The translations under genes were made by a program, and so were the position numbers. Under the pieces are notes generated by a model. It was not told the origin of the DNA. It did no database searches and was given only the letters and a program-made list of their open reading frames with translations. A DNA stretch of 64,000 nt from Stenotrophomonas sp. ESTM1D_MKCIP4_1 (lineage in GTDB: Bacteria; Pseudomonadota; Gammaproteobacteria; Xanthomonadales; Xanthomonadaceae), in assembly GCF_003086895.1 (NCBI RefSeq), contig NZ_CP026004.1, forward strand, positions 560,084-624,083. The letters are read 5' to 3'. This document shows positions 31,248 to 40,951 of this stretch, piece by piece. Positions within the stretch are counted from its first letter, which is position 1. Every line of letters begins with the position of its first letter.

Positions 31248-32511
31248 CGAACAGCGAGCCCTGGCGCGGCGGCGGGGCCAGCTGCGCGCGCAGCGCGGCC
31301 GGGTCGTCCAGCGCCTTGCGCGGGTGATGGTCGGCCAGCATCACGAACGGCAGCAGCTTGCTCATCGGCGCCTTCAGCCGGGCCACGTCGGCCACCCGCA
31401 GGCGGCCGTGGCGACGCGCCATCAGCACCCGCTTCACATTACGTACGCCCAGCCCCGGCACGCGCAGCAGCAGCTCTTTCGGCGCGCGGTTCAGATCCAC
31501 CGGGAAGCGCTCGGGGTGGCGGATCGCCCAGGCCATCTTCGGGTCGATGTCCAGGTCCAGCATGCCGTCCCGGGTGGTATCGGTGATCTCCTCCACGCCA
31601 TACCCGTAGAAGCGCAGCAGCCAGTCGGCCTGGTAAAGGCGATGCTCGCGCTGCAGCGGCGGCGGCTGCAGCGGCAGCTGGCGGCTGGCATCGGGAATGG
31701 GGCTGAAGGCGGAGTAGTAGACCCGGCGCATGCGGTAGTTGCCGTACAGCGCATCGGCACTGGCCAGGATCTGCTGGTCGTTGGCACCGTCGGCGCCGAC
31801 GATCATCTGCGTGCTCTGCCCGGCCGGGGCAAAGCGGGGAGGGCGCGGGCGTGCACTGCGGGTTGGCGTTGGCGCGATCACGGCCGGCGCCTTGCGCGCC
31901 TCCTTGGCTTCTTCGATGCGCCAGCGCAGCTCACCCATCGCGCCACGGATCGAATGCACGGTCTTTTCAGGCGCCAGCGCGTTCAGGCCGGCTTCGGTCG
32001 GCAGTTCCACGTTGATGGAGAGGCGGTCGGCGTAGCGCCCGGCACTGGCCAGCAGTTCGGGCGAGGCCTCGGGAATGGTCTTGAGGTGGATGTAGCCGGC
32101 ATAGCGGTGTTCTTCGCGCAGCTGCCGCGCCACTTCCACCATCTGTTCCATCGTGTAGTCGGCATTGCGGATGATGCCGCTGGAAAGGAACAGACCTTCG
32201 ATGTAGTTGCGCTTGTAGAAGTCCAGGGTCAGTGCAACCACTTCGTCCACGCTGAAGCGCGCCCGCGGCACGTTGCTGGACACGCGGTTCACGCAGTACG
32301 CACAGTCGTAGATGCAGAAGTTGGTCAGCAGGATCTTCAGCAGCGAAACGCAGCGGCCATCCGGCGTGTAGCTGTGGCAGATGCCCATGCCTTCGGTGCT
32401 GCCGATGCCGCCACTGTTGCGGGAATCGCGTTTGCCCGCGCCGCTGGAAGCGCACGAGGCGTCGTACTTGGCGGCGTCGGCCAGGATGGCCAGCTTGCGG
32501 ATGGTTTCCAT
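31228..32511 (-). CDS. Putative DNA modification/repair radical SAM protein
   Basis: A 427-residue protein. The radical-SAM cluster motif CxxxCxxC is in NFCIYDCAYCVNR, preceded by another Cys-containing stretch (GMGICHSYTPDGRCVSLL). The C-terminus has a helix-hairpin-helix (LLLRVPGLGVRNVKRVLMAR), suggesting DNA binding. This matches the family named putative DNA modification/repair radical SAM protein (TIGR03916), whose usual partner is the DUF4130 protein encoded here by the overlapping next gene. The reaction is unknown. A 17-bp inverted repeat lies 23 bp upstream of the ATG. Confidence 0.88.
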   Translation of the reverse strand: METIRKLAILADAAKYDASCASSGAGKRDSRNSGGIGSTEGMGICHSYTPDGRCVSLLKILLTNFCIYDCAYCVNRVSSNVPRARFSVDEVVALTLDFYKRNYIEGLFLSSGIIRNADYTMEQMVEVARQLREEHRYAGYIHLKTIPEASPELLASAGRYADRLSINVELPTEAGLNALAPEKTVHSIRGAMGELRWRIEEAKEARKAPAVIAPTPTRSARPRPPRFAPAGQSTQMIVGADGANDQQILASADALYGNYRMRRVYYSAFSPIPDASRQLPLQPPPLQREHRLYQADWLLRFYGYGVEEITDTTRDGMLDLDIDPKMAWAIRHPERFPVDLNRAPKELLLRVPGLGVRNVKRVLMARRHGRLRVADVARLKAPMSKLLPFVMLADHHPRKALDDPAALRAQLAPPPRQGSLFDAPPAA

Positions 32512-32533
32512 TGAGGAAACCTACGGACAGGGG

Positions 32534-32550
32534 GTCTCATTGGATGAGAC
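32534..32550. promoter_or_regulatory. 17-bp inverted repeat before the radical-SAM gene
   Basis: GTCTCAT-TGG-ATGAGAC with further GGG/CCC outside it. It lies between the radical-SAM start (32511) and pilU and could be an operator or leader hairpin. It does not match the LexA box I know for this group. Confidence 0.4.
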
Positions 32551-32574
32551 AGCCCCTTAACCCTTCAGGATTCC

Positions 32575-32596
32575 GCCGGGCATGGCCCGGCGCTAC
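32575..32596. repeat. GTAG palindrome (SMAG type)
   Basis: GCCGGGCATGGCCCGGCGCTAC, a single inverted element between pilU and the radical-SAM gene. Confidence 0.65.
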
Positions 32597-32621
32597 CGGG
32601 TGGCTTCGTCCCCTTTCTGGC

Positions 32622-33752
32622 TCAGAAGCCGTGGGTGATGCTGGTCTGGGTGGGCGAGGAGAAATCCGCGTACGGATCATGCTCGCCGCTGCTGCCTTCG
32701 GACAGGCGGAACTTCAACGCCAGTCCGTCACGCGAGTCGGCCGCGCGCAGCGCTTCTTCCTGCTCGATCACCCCGGCCTTGGCCAGGCGGAACAAGCACT
32801 GGTCGAAGCTTTCCATGCCTTCTTCCAGGGAAGCCTCCATCGCCGCCTTGATCTCGTGAACCTGGCCGCGGCGCAGCAGGTCGCGGATCATCGGCGTATT
32901 GATCAGCACCTCGGTGGCCGGCAGGCGTCGGCCCTCCTTGTTCTTCACCAGGCGCTGGCTGATGACGGCACGCAGGTTCAGCGCGAGGTTCATCAGCACG
33001 TTCTTGTGCGCGCTTTCCGGGAAGAAGTTGAGGATGCGCTCGATGGTCTGGTCGGCGTTGTTGGAGTGCAGGGTGGCCAGGCACAGGTGGCCGGTCTCGG
33101 CGAAGGCAATGGCCGCCTCCATCGTCTCGGCATCCAGGATCTCGCCGATCAGGATCACGTCCGGCGCCTCACGCATCGCGTTCTTCAGCGCGTTGTGGAA
33201 GGCATGGGTGTCCAGGCCGACCTCACGCTGGTTGACGATGGACATCTTGTGCTTGTGCAGGTACTCGATCGGGTCCTCGATGGTGAGGATGTGCCCGGTG
33301 GTCGTACTGTTGCGGTGGTCGATCATCGATGCCAGCGAGGTGGACTTGCCCGAGCCGGTGGACCCCACCACCAGCACCAGCCCACGCGGGGTCATGATGA
33401 CGTCCTTCAGTACCTGCGGCAGGTTGAGCTCTTCGATGCTCGGAATCCGGCTGCGGATGGCACGGATGACCATGCCGACCTCGCCCCGCTGCTTGAAAAC
33501 ATTGACGCGGAAGCGCCCGGCATCGGCCAGGGCGATGGCCATGTTGAGCTCCAGTTCGCGCTCGAACTGGGGCACCTGGCCCTCGTCCATCAGCGAATAG
33601 GCGATTTTCTTGACCATACCCGGCGGCAGGCCGGTATTGCCCAGCGGGTACAGCTTGCCTTCGATCTTGATGTAGACCGGCGCGCCGGTGGTCAAGAACA
33701 TGTCCGAAGCGTTCTTTTCGGTCATCAGCTTCAGGAAGTAGCCGATATCCAT
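32622..33752 (-). CDS. pilU: Type IV pilus retraction ATPase PilU
   Basis: A 376-residue PilT/PilU-family ATPase: Walker A in VVGSTGSGKSTSLASM, the Asp box in ILTIEDPIEYLH, Walker B in APDVILIGEILDAETMEAA, and the His box in TGHLCLATLHSNNA. GEILDAETMEAAIAFAETGH fits PilU better than PilT, as does the extended C-terminal tail. It assists PilT in pulling back type IV pili (twitching). The start is set at MDIGYFLKLM; the frame reads on upstream over the divergent gene. No pilT lies next to it in this window. Confidence 0.88.
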   Translation of the reverse strand: MDIGYFLKLMTEKNASDMFLTTGAPVYIKIEGKLYPLGNTGLPPGMVKKIAYSLMDEGQVPQFERELELNMAIALADAGRFRVNVFKQRGEVGMVIRAIRSRIPSIEELNLPQVLKDVIMTPRGLVLVVGSTGSGKSTSLASMIDHRNSTTTGHILTIEDPIEYLHKHKMSIVNQREVGLDTHAFHNALKNAMREAPDVILIGEILDAETMEAAIAFAETGHLCLATLHSNNADQTIERILNFFPESAHKNVLMNLALNLRAVISQRLVKNKEGRRLPATEVLINTPMIRDLLRRGQVHEIKAAMEASLEEGMESFDQCLFRLAKAGVIEQEEALRAADSRDGLALKFRLSEGSSGEHDPYADFSSPTQTSITHGF

Positions 33753-33849
33753 TGCGAATTTTCCCCAACGAAACTGCCGGCGCCCGTTGCAAGCACGGTG
33801 TCGGCTTGACGACAATGGCCGTGAACCGACAACCGGTACGGCCTCCCCA

Positions 33850-34239
33850 ATGAAACGACTTAGCTTCGCACGAATGCGCCACAGCCTGTATGTGATGGCG
33901 TTTGCATTCGCACTCTCTGCCCCCGCCTGGGCGCAGGACGGTGCGATGGAACTGGCCCAGGCCCGCCAGGCAGTGGACAAGGCCACCCAGGCCGATGCCG
34001 ACCAGTACGCCCCCGATCTGATCGGTCTGGCCCGCCAGGGCCTGGAGCAGGCCCAGCGCGCCGCCGGCGACCGCCGCGAGCGCAAGAACGCCCCGGCGCT
34101 GGCCCTGCGCGCCGCTGCCGATGCGGACCTGGCCCGTGCCCGCAGCGAGGAGGCCACGGCCACGGCCCAGCTGCAGCTGCGCCGCAACGAGGTCAACCAG
34201 CTTCAGCGCCAGCTGTCGACCGGGGAGGACCGTCGATGA
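33850..34239 (+). CDS. Exported DUF4398-domain protein
   Basis: A 129-residue protein: signal peptide (RMRHSLYVMAFAFALSAPAWAQ) then an all-helical, heptad-rich region (MELAQARQAVDKATQADAD, LARQGLEQAQRAAGDR, ARARSEEATATAQLQLRRNEV). This matches the DUF4398 family, usually encoded beside an OmpA-like protein. It is probably a periplasmic coiled-coil partner. Its stop overlaps the start of the OmpA-like gene (ATGA 34236-34239), so the two are produced together. Function unknown. Confidence 0.8.
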   Translation: MKRLSFARMRHSLYVMAFAFALSAPAWAQDGAMELAQARQAVDKATQADADQYAPDLIGLARQGLEQAQRAAGDRRERKNAPALALRAAADADLARARSEEATATAQLQLRRNEVNQLQRQLSTGEDRR

Positions 34240-35120
34240 AGTCGATCCCTGCCTTGGCCCTGGCCACCGCGCTGGCCCTGCCGGCATTGGCCAGCGCCGC
34301 CGACAACCCGATGGTCGGCCAGCTGACCCAGCGCCTGATGAACATCCAGGCCAATCCGGATACCGCCGAGCTGGCCGCGTTCGAGCGCATGCAGGCCCAG
34401 CAGGCCATCGCCACGCTGGACAAGGCCAAGCGCCGCGACCAGGAGCTGGCAACCTATCTGGCCGAGCGCCGGGTCGAGATTGCCGAAACCAGCGTGCGTG
34501 CCGCCCTGGCCGCCCGCGAGGTCGACCGCCTGGAGCGCACCCGCAGCGACCTGCTGATCGAAGCCAGCCGCCGCGATGCCGCCCGTGCCCGCCAGGAGGC
34601 CGAACAGCTGCGCATGCAGGCGCAGATGCAGGCTGAAGAGGCCGAGCGCCTGCGCCAGGCCGCGGAAGCGGAGACCCTGGCCCGGCAGGACGCAGAGAAC
34701 GCCCTGACCAGCGTGGCCGGCAAGCAGCAGCAGCGCCTCAGCTCGGCCCAGCAGAACGCCGCCAAGCTGGCGCGTGAGGAAGCCGAGCTGGTGTCCGGGC
34801 AGAAGCTGCCGGGCTCGAAGTTCGATGCCCGCGGCGAGGTCTTCACCCTGGGCGGCGATGCCTTCGCCGTTGGCGCGGCCAGCCTGTCCGGCGGCGCGAA
34901 GAACCAGGCCAAGGCGCTGGCCGAGTACCTGAACATCGGCAAGAAGGGCCGGGTCCGCATCGAGGCGTATGACAGCGCGAACGGCGTCGGCCAGAAGCGT
35001 GCCGAAGCCCTGCGGGATGCCCTGGTCTCAGCCGGCGTCGCCAGCAGCCGGATCCAGGTCAGCGGCAAGAAGGCCGCGTCCACCAAGGCCCGCTCGGCCG
35101 AGGTCATCGTCGCCCCGTAA
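34236..35120 (+). CDS. Exported coiled-coil protein with degenerate OmpA-like C-terminus
   Basis: A 294-residue protein with a signal peptide (ALALATALALPALASAAD), a long coiled coil (~45-185, rich in ARQEAEQLRMQ-type heptads) and a C-terminal OmpA-like domain (~195-294). The domain keeps the core strands (LAEYLNIGKKGRVRIEAYDS, KRAEALRDALVSAGV) but lacks the usual GHTD and NRRV residues that hold peptidoglycan, so binding to the wall is doubtful. A second DUF4398-like N-terminus is suggested. It is coupled to the upstream DUF4398 gene, and a strong terminator follows. Confidence 0.78.
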   Translation: MKSIPALALATALALPALASAADNPMVGQLTQRLMNIQANPDTAELAAFERMQAQQAIATLDKAKRRDQELATYLAERRVEIAETSVRAALAAREVDRLERTRSDLLIEASRRDAARARQEAEQLRMQAQMQAEEAERLRQAAEAETLARQDAENALTSVAGKQQQRLSSAQQNAAKLAREEAELVSGQKLPGSKFDARGEVFTLGGDAFAVGAASLSGGAKNQAKALAEYLNIGKKGRVRIEAYDSANGVGQKRAEALRDALVSAGVASSRIQVSGKKAASTKARSAEVIVAP

Positions 35121-35164
35121 TTGTTTGAATTTGTTTGTTTTTCGTTGCACTGAGCATTCAGCCT

Positions 35165-35195
35165 GAACCCCGCCCCGGCGGGGTTCGGTCTTTTT
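35165..35195 (+). terminator. Terminator of the DUF4398/OmpA-like pair
   Basis: GAACCCCGCCCCGGCGGGGTTC (35165-35186) followed by GGTCTTTTT. Confidence 0.9.
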
Positions 35196-35287
35196 GTCGC
35201 GGGGGTCTTGTACCCGGCCCGGAGCAGGCGTAGGGTCAATCGTCCGGGACGCAATGCCGCGGACCGGACGATGGGAGGGCCGGGCCG

Positions 35288-35452
35288 ATGAAAGCAGGGC
35301 GCGAACCGCAGCAGATCGACGTGCGCAGGCCAGTGCCGCAGGTCGTTGTGGGCACCCATGTGGCCATTGACCGGCACTCCTCCATGAACAACGCCCCGTG
35401 CCTTGCGGCCGGGGCGTTCGTGTATCTGTCGAAGGAGGTCCATCATGTTTGA
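35288..35452 (+). CDS. Possible 54-residue small protein
   Basis: An ATG at 35288, with GGGAGG 8 bases before it, opens a frame MKAGREPQQIDVRRPVPQ... ending KEVHHV and a TGA at 35450, just inside the next gene. About 78% of third codon positions are G or C, which is coding-like for this genome but not decisive. A 5'-region hairpin (ACGCCCCG...CGGGGCGT, ~35393-35420) lies within it. It could be an upstream ORF coupled to the YdcH-like gene. I recognise no domain. Confidence 0.25.
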   Translation: MKAGREPQQIDVRRPVPQVVVGTHVAIDRHSSMNNAPCLAAGAFVYLSKEVHHV

Positions 35453-35681
35453 AGATCAGCCCCAGAGCGAGATCGACGCCCGTCGCGCGCGTGATCCGGA
35501 GTTCCGGGCACTCCATGACCAGCACCGCAAGTTGAACAAGAAGTGCATGGACGCGGAGTTGGGTGTACTCCCGATCGATGATGTCACCCTGGGTCGCATG
35601 AAGCGCGAGAAGCTGCTGGCCAAGCAACGCCTCATGCGGATGTACGAAACACCGCTCGCCACGACGTCCCCCACGCACTGA
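35445..35681 (+). CDS. YdcH/DUF465-family small protein
   Basis: A 78-residue helical protein: DPEFRALHDQHRKLNKKCMDAE, then VTLGRMKREKLLAKQRLMRM. The paired helices with LHxxHxxLxxxI and LKxxKLxxKD-like segments match the DUF465 (YdcH/SlyX-like) family of small cytosolic proteins. It has an excellent ribosome-binding site (GAAGGAGGT). Function unknown. Confidence 0.8.
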   Translation: MFEDQPQSEIDARRARDPEFRALHDQHRKLNKKCMDAELGVLPIDDVTLGRMKREKLLAKQRLMRMYETPLATTSPTH

Positions 35682-36092
35682 CGCTCCGGTCGCGCCGGGA
35701 ACGGCGCAACCCGGCCACTGATGGCCCCGCGGTCCGGCCGGCAACGGCCACCGCGCCAAGGCACCACAGGCGGTGGTGCCTTGGCTTGCAGGCACGGCCT
35801 GCAACTTTCCTGCAACCTTGTCCACCGATGCGGGCGGTACTGGTCTCCTCGTCGATCCAGGGCCGTCCGCATCCCCTGGGACGCCAGCCGAGCGTGGGCT
35901 CGGCTCTGCAAAGGCCAGCCGGGCGCTGATTGCCCGGGTGGGTGCCGACGGTGCTCTGGTAGGTGCCGACCGTGCCCGGGTGGGTGCCAACCGTTGGTCG
36001 GCACACCTCGCCTCACCGCTCCTGACTTTCGTCGTCATCCGTCGGATAATCCACTGTCCGGCCCTCTGCGGCGCGAAGCGAAAGTCCCCCGA
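35682..36092. other. Gene-free stretch with hairpins and GTAG-like repeats
   Basis: Holds a hairpin CAAGGCACCAC...GTGGTGCCTTG (~35757-35784), a GCCGAGCGTGGGCTCGGC palindrome (~35887-35905), three variant copies of a GGTGGGTGCCGACC-type repeat (35936-36006) and the promoter before cystathionine beta-synthase. No gene seen. Confidence 0.65.
36022..36050 (+). promoter_or_regulatory. Predicted promoter of the cystathionine beta-synthase gene
   Basis: CTGACT (36022-36027), 17-bp spacer, GATAAT (36045-36050); the ATG follows at 36093. Motif match only. Confidence 0.45.
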
Positions 36093-37463
<1,371 letters not shown>

Positions 37464-37585
37464 GTTGCAGATCGCTGCCGTTCCCGCTGAATTCCGGTTT
37501 ATTTGCGTCAAAGCTCGTTAAGGCTGCGCTGATAGACTCCCGATCCTTTGACGGCGCCGTACGTCGGCGCCATTCAGGAAACGAC

Positions 37586-38770
37586 ATGTCCAACCCCACT
37601 TCGCCCGACCGTGCGCTGGCCCTGGCCACGCTGGCCATCCATGGCGGCCAGTCGCCCGACCCGAGCACCGGCGCGGTGATGCCGCCGATCTACGCTACCT
37701 CGACCTATGCCCAGTCCAGCCCGGGCGAGCACCAGGGGTTTGAGTACTCACGCACGCACAATCCGACCCGCTTCGCCTACGAGCGCTGCGTGGCCTCGCT
37801 GGAAGGCGGCACCCGCGGTTTCGCCTTCGCCTCGGGCATGGCGGCGACCTCTACCGTGATTGAACTGCTGGATGCCGGCAGCCACGTGGTGGCGATGGAC
37901 GACATCTACGGCGGCAGCTTCCGCCTGTTCGAGCGCGTGCGCCGCCGCACCGCCGGGCTGGATTTCAGCTTCGTCGACCTGACCGATCTGGCTGCGTTTG
38001 AGGCCGTCATCACGCCGAAGACGAAGATGGTGTGGATCGAGACCCCGACCAACCCGATGCTGAAGATCGTGGACATCGCCGCGGTCTCTGCCATCGCCAA
38101 GCGCCATGGCCTGATCGTGGTGGTGGACAACACCTTCGCCTCGCCGATGCTGCAGCGCCCGCTGGCGCTGGGCGCCGATCTGGTGCTGCATTCGGCCACC
38201 AAGTACCTCAATGGTCACTCGGACATGGTGGGCGGCATGGTCGTGGCCGGCGACAACGTCGAACTGGCCGAGCAGATGGCGTTCCTGCAGAACTCGGTGG
38301 GGGGCGTGCAGGGGCCCTTTGACAGCTTCCTCGCCCTGCGCGGCCTGAAGACCCTGCCGCTGCGCATGAAGGCGCACTGCACCAATGCGCTGGCCCTGGC
38401 GCAGTGGCTGGACAAGCACCCGGCGGTGGAGAAGGTGATCTACCCGGGCCTGCCCTCGCACCCGCAGCATGAACTGGCGGGCAGGCAGATGGCCGGCTAC
38501 GGCGGCATCGTCTCGATCGTGCTGAAGGGCGGTTTCGAGGCGGCCAAGCGCTTCTGCGAGAAGACCGAACTGTTCACCCTGGCCGAGTCGCTGGGCGGCG
38601 TGGAAAGCCTGGTCAACCACCCGGCGGTGATGACCCATGCCTCGATCCCGGTGGCGCGCCGCGAGCAGCTGGGCATCAGCGATGCACTGGTGCGCCTGAG
38701 CGTGGGCGTGGAAGACCTGGGCGATCTGCAGGTGGACCTGGAAAGGGCGCTGGGCGGGGCCGCTGAATGA
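37586..38770 (+). CDS. metB: Cystathionine gamma-synthase/gamma-lyase (metB-like)
   Basis: A 394-residue Cys/Met-metabolism PLP enzyme. The PLP Lys is in LHSATKYLNGHSDMVGG; other family blocks are FEYSRTHNPTR, FASGMAA, ETPTNPMLKIVD and SLGGVESL. Sequence alone does not separate gamma-synthase from gamma-lyase; the upstream cystathionine beta-synthase favours a lyase role. It marks the left border of the LPS locus, as metB does in Xanthomonas. Its stop overlaps wzm by ATGA, so the LPS export genes may share its transcript. Confidence 0.88.
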   Translation: MSNPTSPDRALALATLAIHGGQSPDPSTGAVMPPIYATSTYAQSSPGEHQGFEYSRTHNPTRFAYERCVASLEGGTRGFAFASGMAATSTVIELLDAGSHVVAMDDIYGGSFRLFERVRRRTAGLDFSFVDLTDLAAFEAVITPKTKMVWIETPTNPMLKIVDIAAVSAIAKRHGLIVVVDNTFASPMLQRPLALGADLVLHSATKYLNGHSDMVGGMVVAGDNVELAEQMAFLQNSVGGVQGPFDSFLALRGLKTLPLRMKAHCTNALALAQWLDKHPAVEKVIYPGLPSHPQHELAGRQMAGYGGIVSIVLKGGFEAAKRFCEKTELFTLAESLGGVESLVNHPAVMTHASIPVARREQLGISDALVRLSVGVEDLGDLQVDLERALGGAAE

Positions 38771-39621
38771 GCGGACCGATCGTTCGCATCACGCCTGCCG
38801 GCCGCAGTGCACGCGACAGTCTGCTGACCGGGCCGTTCTCGGCCCTGGGCCTGCACCGCTCGCTGACCCGCGAGATGACCCAGCGTGATATCCGTGGCCG
38901 CTATCGTGGTGCCAGCTTCGGCCTGCTGTGGTCGCTGATCAGCCCCTTCATGATGCTGTGCGTCTACACGCTGGCCTTCGGGTACATCCTGAAGAGCCGC
39001 TGGCCAGGCGCATCCGGCAACATGGCCGAATTCGCCATGATCCTGTTTGCCGGCCTGATCGTGCACGGCTTCTTCGCCGAGGTGCTGACCCGCAGCCCGA
39101 ACCTCATCGTCGGCAACAGCAACCTGGTCAAGCGGATCATCTTCCCGCTGCACCTGTTGCCCTGGACGGCGGTCCTTTCGGCGTTGTTCCACCTCGTCGC
39201 GAACGCGATCGTGTATCTGGTCATCAGCACCGTGCTGCTGCGTGATCCCCATTGGACGATCGTCCTGCTGCCGGTGGTGGTGCTGCCGCTGGCGATGCTG
39301 GCTGTTGGCGTGAGCTGGTTCCTGTCTGCGCTGGGCGTCTACCTGCGCGACGTGGGCCAGGTCATGGGCGTGGTCTCCACGGCAATGCTGTTCCTGTCCT
39401 CGGCCATCATCCCGGTGTCCACCCTTCCGGAAAAGTTCCAGTTCGTGTTCAAGCTGAATCCGCTCACCTTCATCATCGACCAGGTGCGCGAAGTGGCCTT
39501 CTGGGGCCGGTTGCCCGACTGGAGTGGCCTGGGCCTGTACGCGTTGATGTCGCTGGCCGTGATGTACTTGGGTTTTGCGTTCTTTGAAAAGACCCGCCGA
39601 GGATTTGCCGATGTCCTTTGA
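38767..39621 (+). CDS. wzm: O-antigen ABC transporter permease
   Basis: A 284-residue ABC-2 type permease with about six membrane segments (SFGLLWSLISPFMMLCVYTLAFGYI..., FAMILFAGLIVHGFF, VVLPLAMLAVGVSWFL, LFLSSAIIPVSTLP, GLYALMSLAVMYLGF). The LTREMTQRDIRGRYRGASFG amphipathic entry is typical of polysaccharide-export permeases. With Wzt it moves finished O-antigen chains on undecaprenyl diphosphate across the inner membrane. It overlaps metB (ATGA) and wzt (11 bp). Confidence 0.9.
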   Translation: MSGPIVRITPAGRSARDSLLTGPFSALGLHRSLTREMTQRDIRGRYRGASFGLLWSLISPFMMLCVYTLAFGYILKSRWPGASGNMAEFAMILFAGLIVHGFFAEVLTRSPNLIVGNSNLVKRIIFPLHLLPWTAVLSALFHLVANAIVYLVISTVLLRDPHWTIVLLPVVVLPLAMLAVGVSWFLSALGVYLRDVGQVMGVVSTAMLFLSSAIIPVSTLPEKFQFVFKLNPLTFIIDQVREVAFWGRLPDWSGLGLYALMSLAVMYLGFAFFEKTRRGFADVL

Positions 39622-40951
39622 GATGAACGATGACGCGGTCATCCAGGTCAGCGGTATCGGCAAGTGCTACCAGGTCTATGACAAGCCGGTCCATCGGCTG
39701 ATGCAGGGCCTGGTGGGCAGCGGCAAGCGCTACTACCGGGAATTCTGGGCGCTGAGGGACATCGGTTTCGAGGTCAAGCGTGGCGAAACCCTCGGCATCG
39801 TCGGACGCAACGGGTCGGGTAAGTCGACGCTGCTGCAGCTGATCGCGGGCACCCTGACGCCTACCAATGGTGAGATCGCGGTGCGTGGCCGCGTGGCCGC
39901 GCTGCTGGAACTGGGCAGCGGCTTCAATCCCGAATTCACCGGGCGCGAGAACGTCTACCTGAATGCCTCGATCCTTGGCCTGAGCAAGGAACAGATCGAC
40001 CAGCGGTTTGACCAGATCGCCGAATTCGCCGCCATCGGCGAGTTCATCGAGCAGCCCATCCGCAACTACTCCAGCGGCATGGTGATGCGCCTGGCGTTCT
40101 CGGTGATCGCACACGTCGATGCCGATATCCTGATCATCGACGAAGCATTGTCGGTAGGCGATGCGTTCTTCACCCAGAAGTGCATGCGCTTCCTGCGTGA
40201 CTTCAAGCAGCGCGGCACGTTGCTGTTCGTCAGCCATGACGGTGGCTCGGTCACAGCATTGTGCGACCGGGCGATCTGGCTCGACCAGGGCAACCTGCGC
40301 CAGGCCGGCGAGCCCAAGGAAGTGATGGATGCCTATCTGGAAGCGTTCATCGCCGACCGCGAAGGACGTACCGGCAGTGCGCGAGCCGAGTCGGCGCCGC
40401 CGGCGCTGGTGGCCAGCCGCGTGCGTGACAAGCGCCTGGATCTGATTGATCGCAGCCAGCTCCGCAACGACATCACGGTGGTCGAGTTCGCACCGGTGGA
40501 TGGTTTCGGCGAGGGCAAGGCGAAGATCGAGGATGTCTGCCTGTGCGATCTCGAGGGCCGGCAGCTGCCGACGATCGTCGGCGGTGAAACGGTCCGCCTG
40601 GAAATCATCGCGCATGCCAGCGAAGACCTGCCGCATGCCATCGTCGGTTTCTATTTCAAGGACCGGCTCGGGCAGCTGCTGTTCGGTGACAACACCGAGA
40701 CTGCGCGCGTCGGCGGCGATCTTGCCGTGCGTGCCGGCGAGCGTTTCCGCGCGACCTTCGTGTTCCAGATGCCGCGCCTGCAGCAGGGCGATTACTTCAT
40801 TACTGCCGGCGTGGCGTCCGGCTCCCAGCATGAGCACGTGATCCAGCACTGGATCCACGAAGCCCTTGCATTGCGTTCCCTTGGCCAGGGGTTGCCGGTC
40901 GGCATCATCGGCATCCCGATGCATCAGATTGAATTGGAGAGAGTGTCGTGA
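39611..40951 (+). CDS. wzt: O-antigen ABC transporter ATPase with C-terminal carbohydrate-binding domain
   Basis: A 446-residue protein. The ABC domain (~10-250) has Walker A GRNGSGKST, signature YSSGMVMRLAFS, Walker B DILIIDEALSVGD and the switch His in FVSHDG. A C-terminal beta-sandwich (~290-445: RLEIIAHASEDLPHAIVGFYF, QQGDYFITAGVA) is of the Wzt_C type that recognises the capped non-reducing end of the O-chain. This implies chain length is set by a terminal modification, and the next gene encodes a methyltransferase that could provide it. The start is at MSFEMND. Confidence 0.92.
   Translation: MSFEMNDDAVIQVSGIGKCYQVYDKPVHRLMQGLVGSGKRYYREFWALRDIGFEVKRGETLGIVGRNGSGKSTLLQLIAGTLTPTNGEIAVRGRVAALLELGSGFNPEFTGRENVYLNASILGLSKEQIDQRFDQIAEFAAIGEFIEQPIRNYSSGMVMRLAFSVIAHVDADILIIDEALSVGDAFFTQKCMRFLRDFKQRGTLLFVSHDGGSVTALCDRAIWLDQGNLRQAGEPKEVMDAYLEAFIADREGRTGSARAESAPPALVASRVRDKRLDLIDRSQLRNDITVVEFAPVDGFGEGKAKIEDVCLCDLEGRQLPTIVGGETVRLEIIAHASEDLPHAIVGFYFKDRLGQLLFGDNTETARVGGDLAVRAGERFRATFVFQMPRLQQGDYFITAGVASGSQHEHVIQHWIHEALALRSLGQGLPVGIIGIPMHQIELERVS

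Noticed and set aside
33753..34196. N-terminal extension of PilU in the same frame
   Set aside because: The extension is antisense to the DUF4398 gene and unlike any PilU; the family start MDIGYFLKLM fits.
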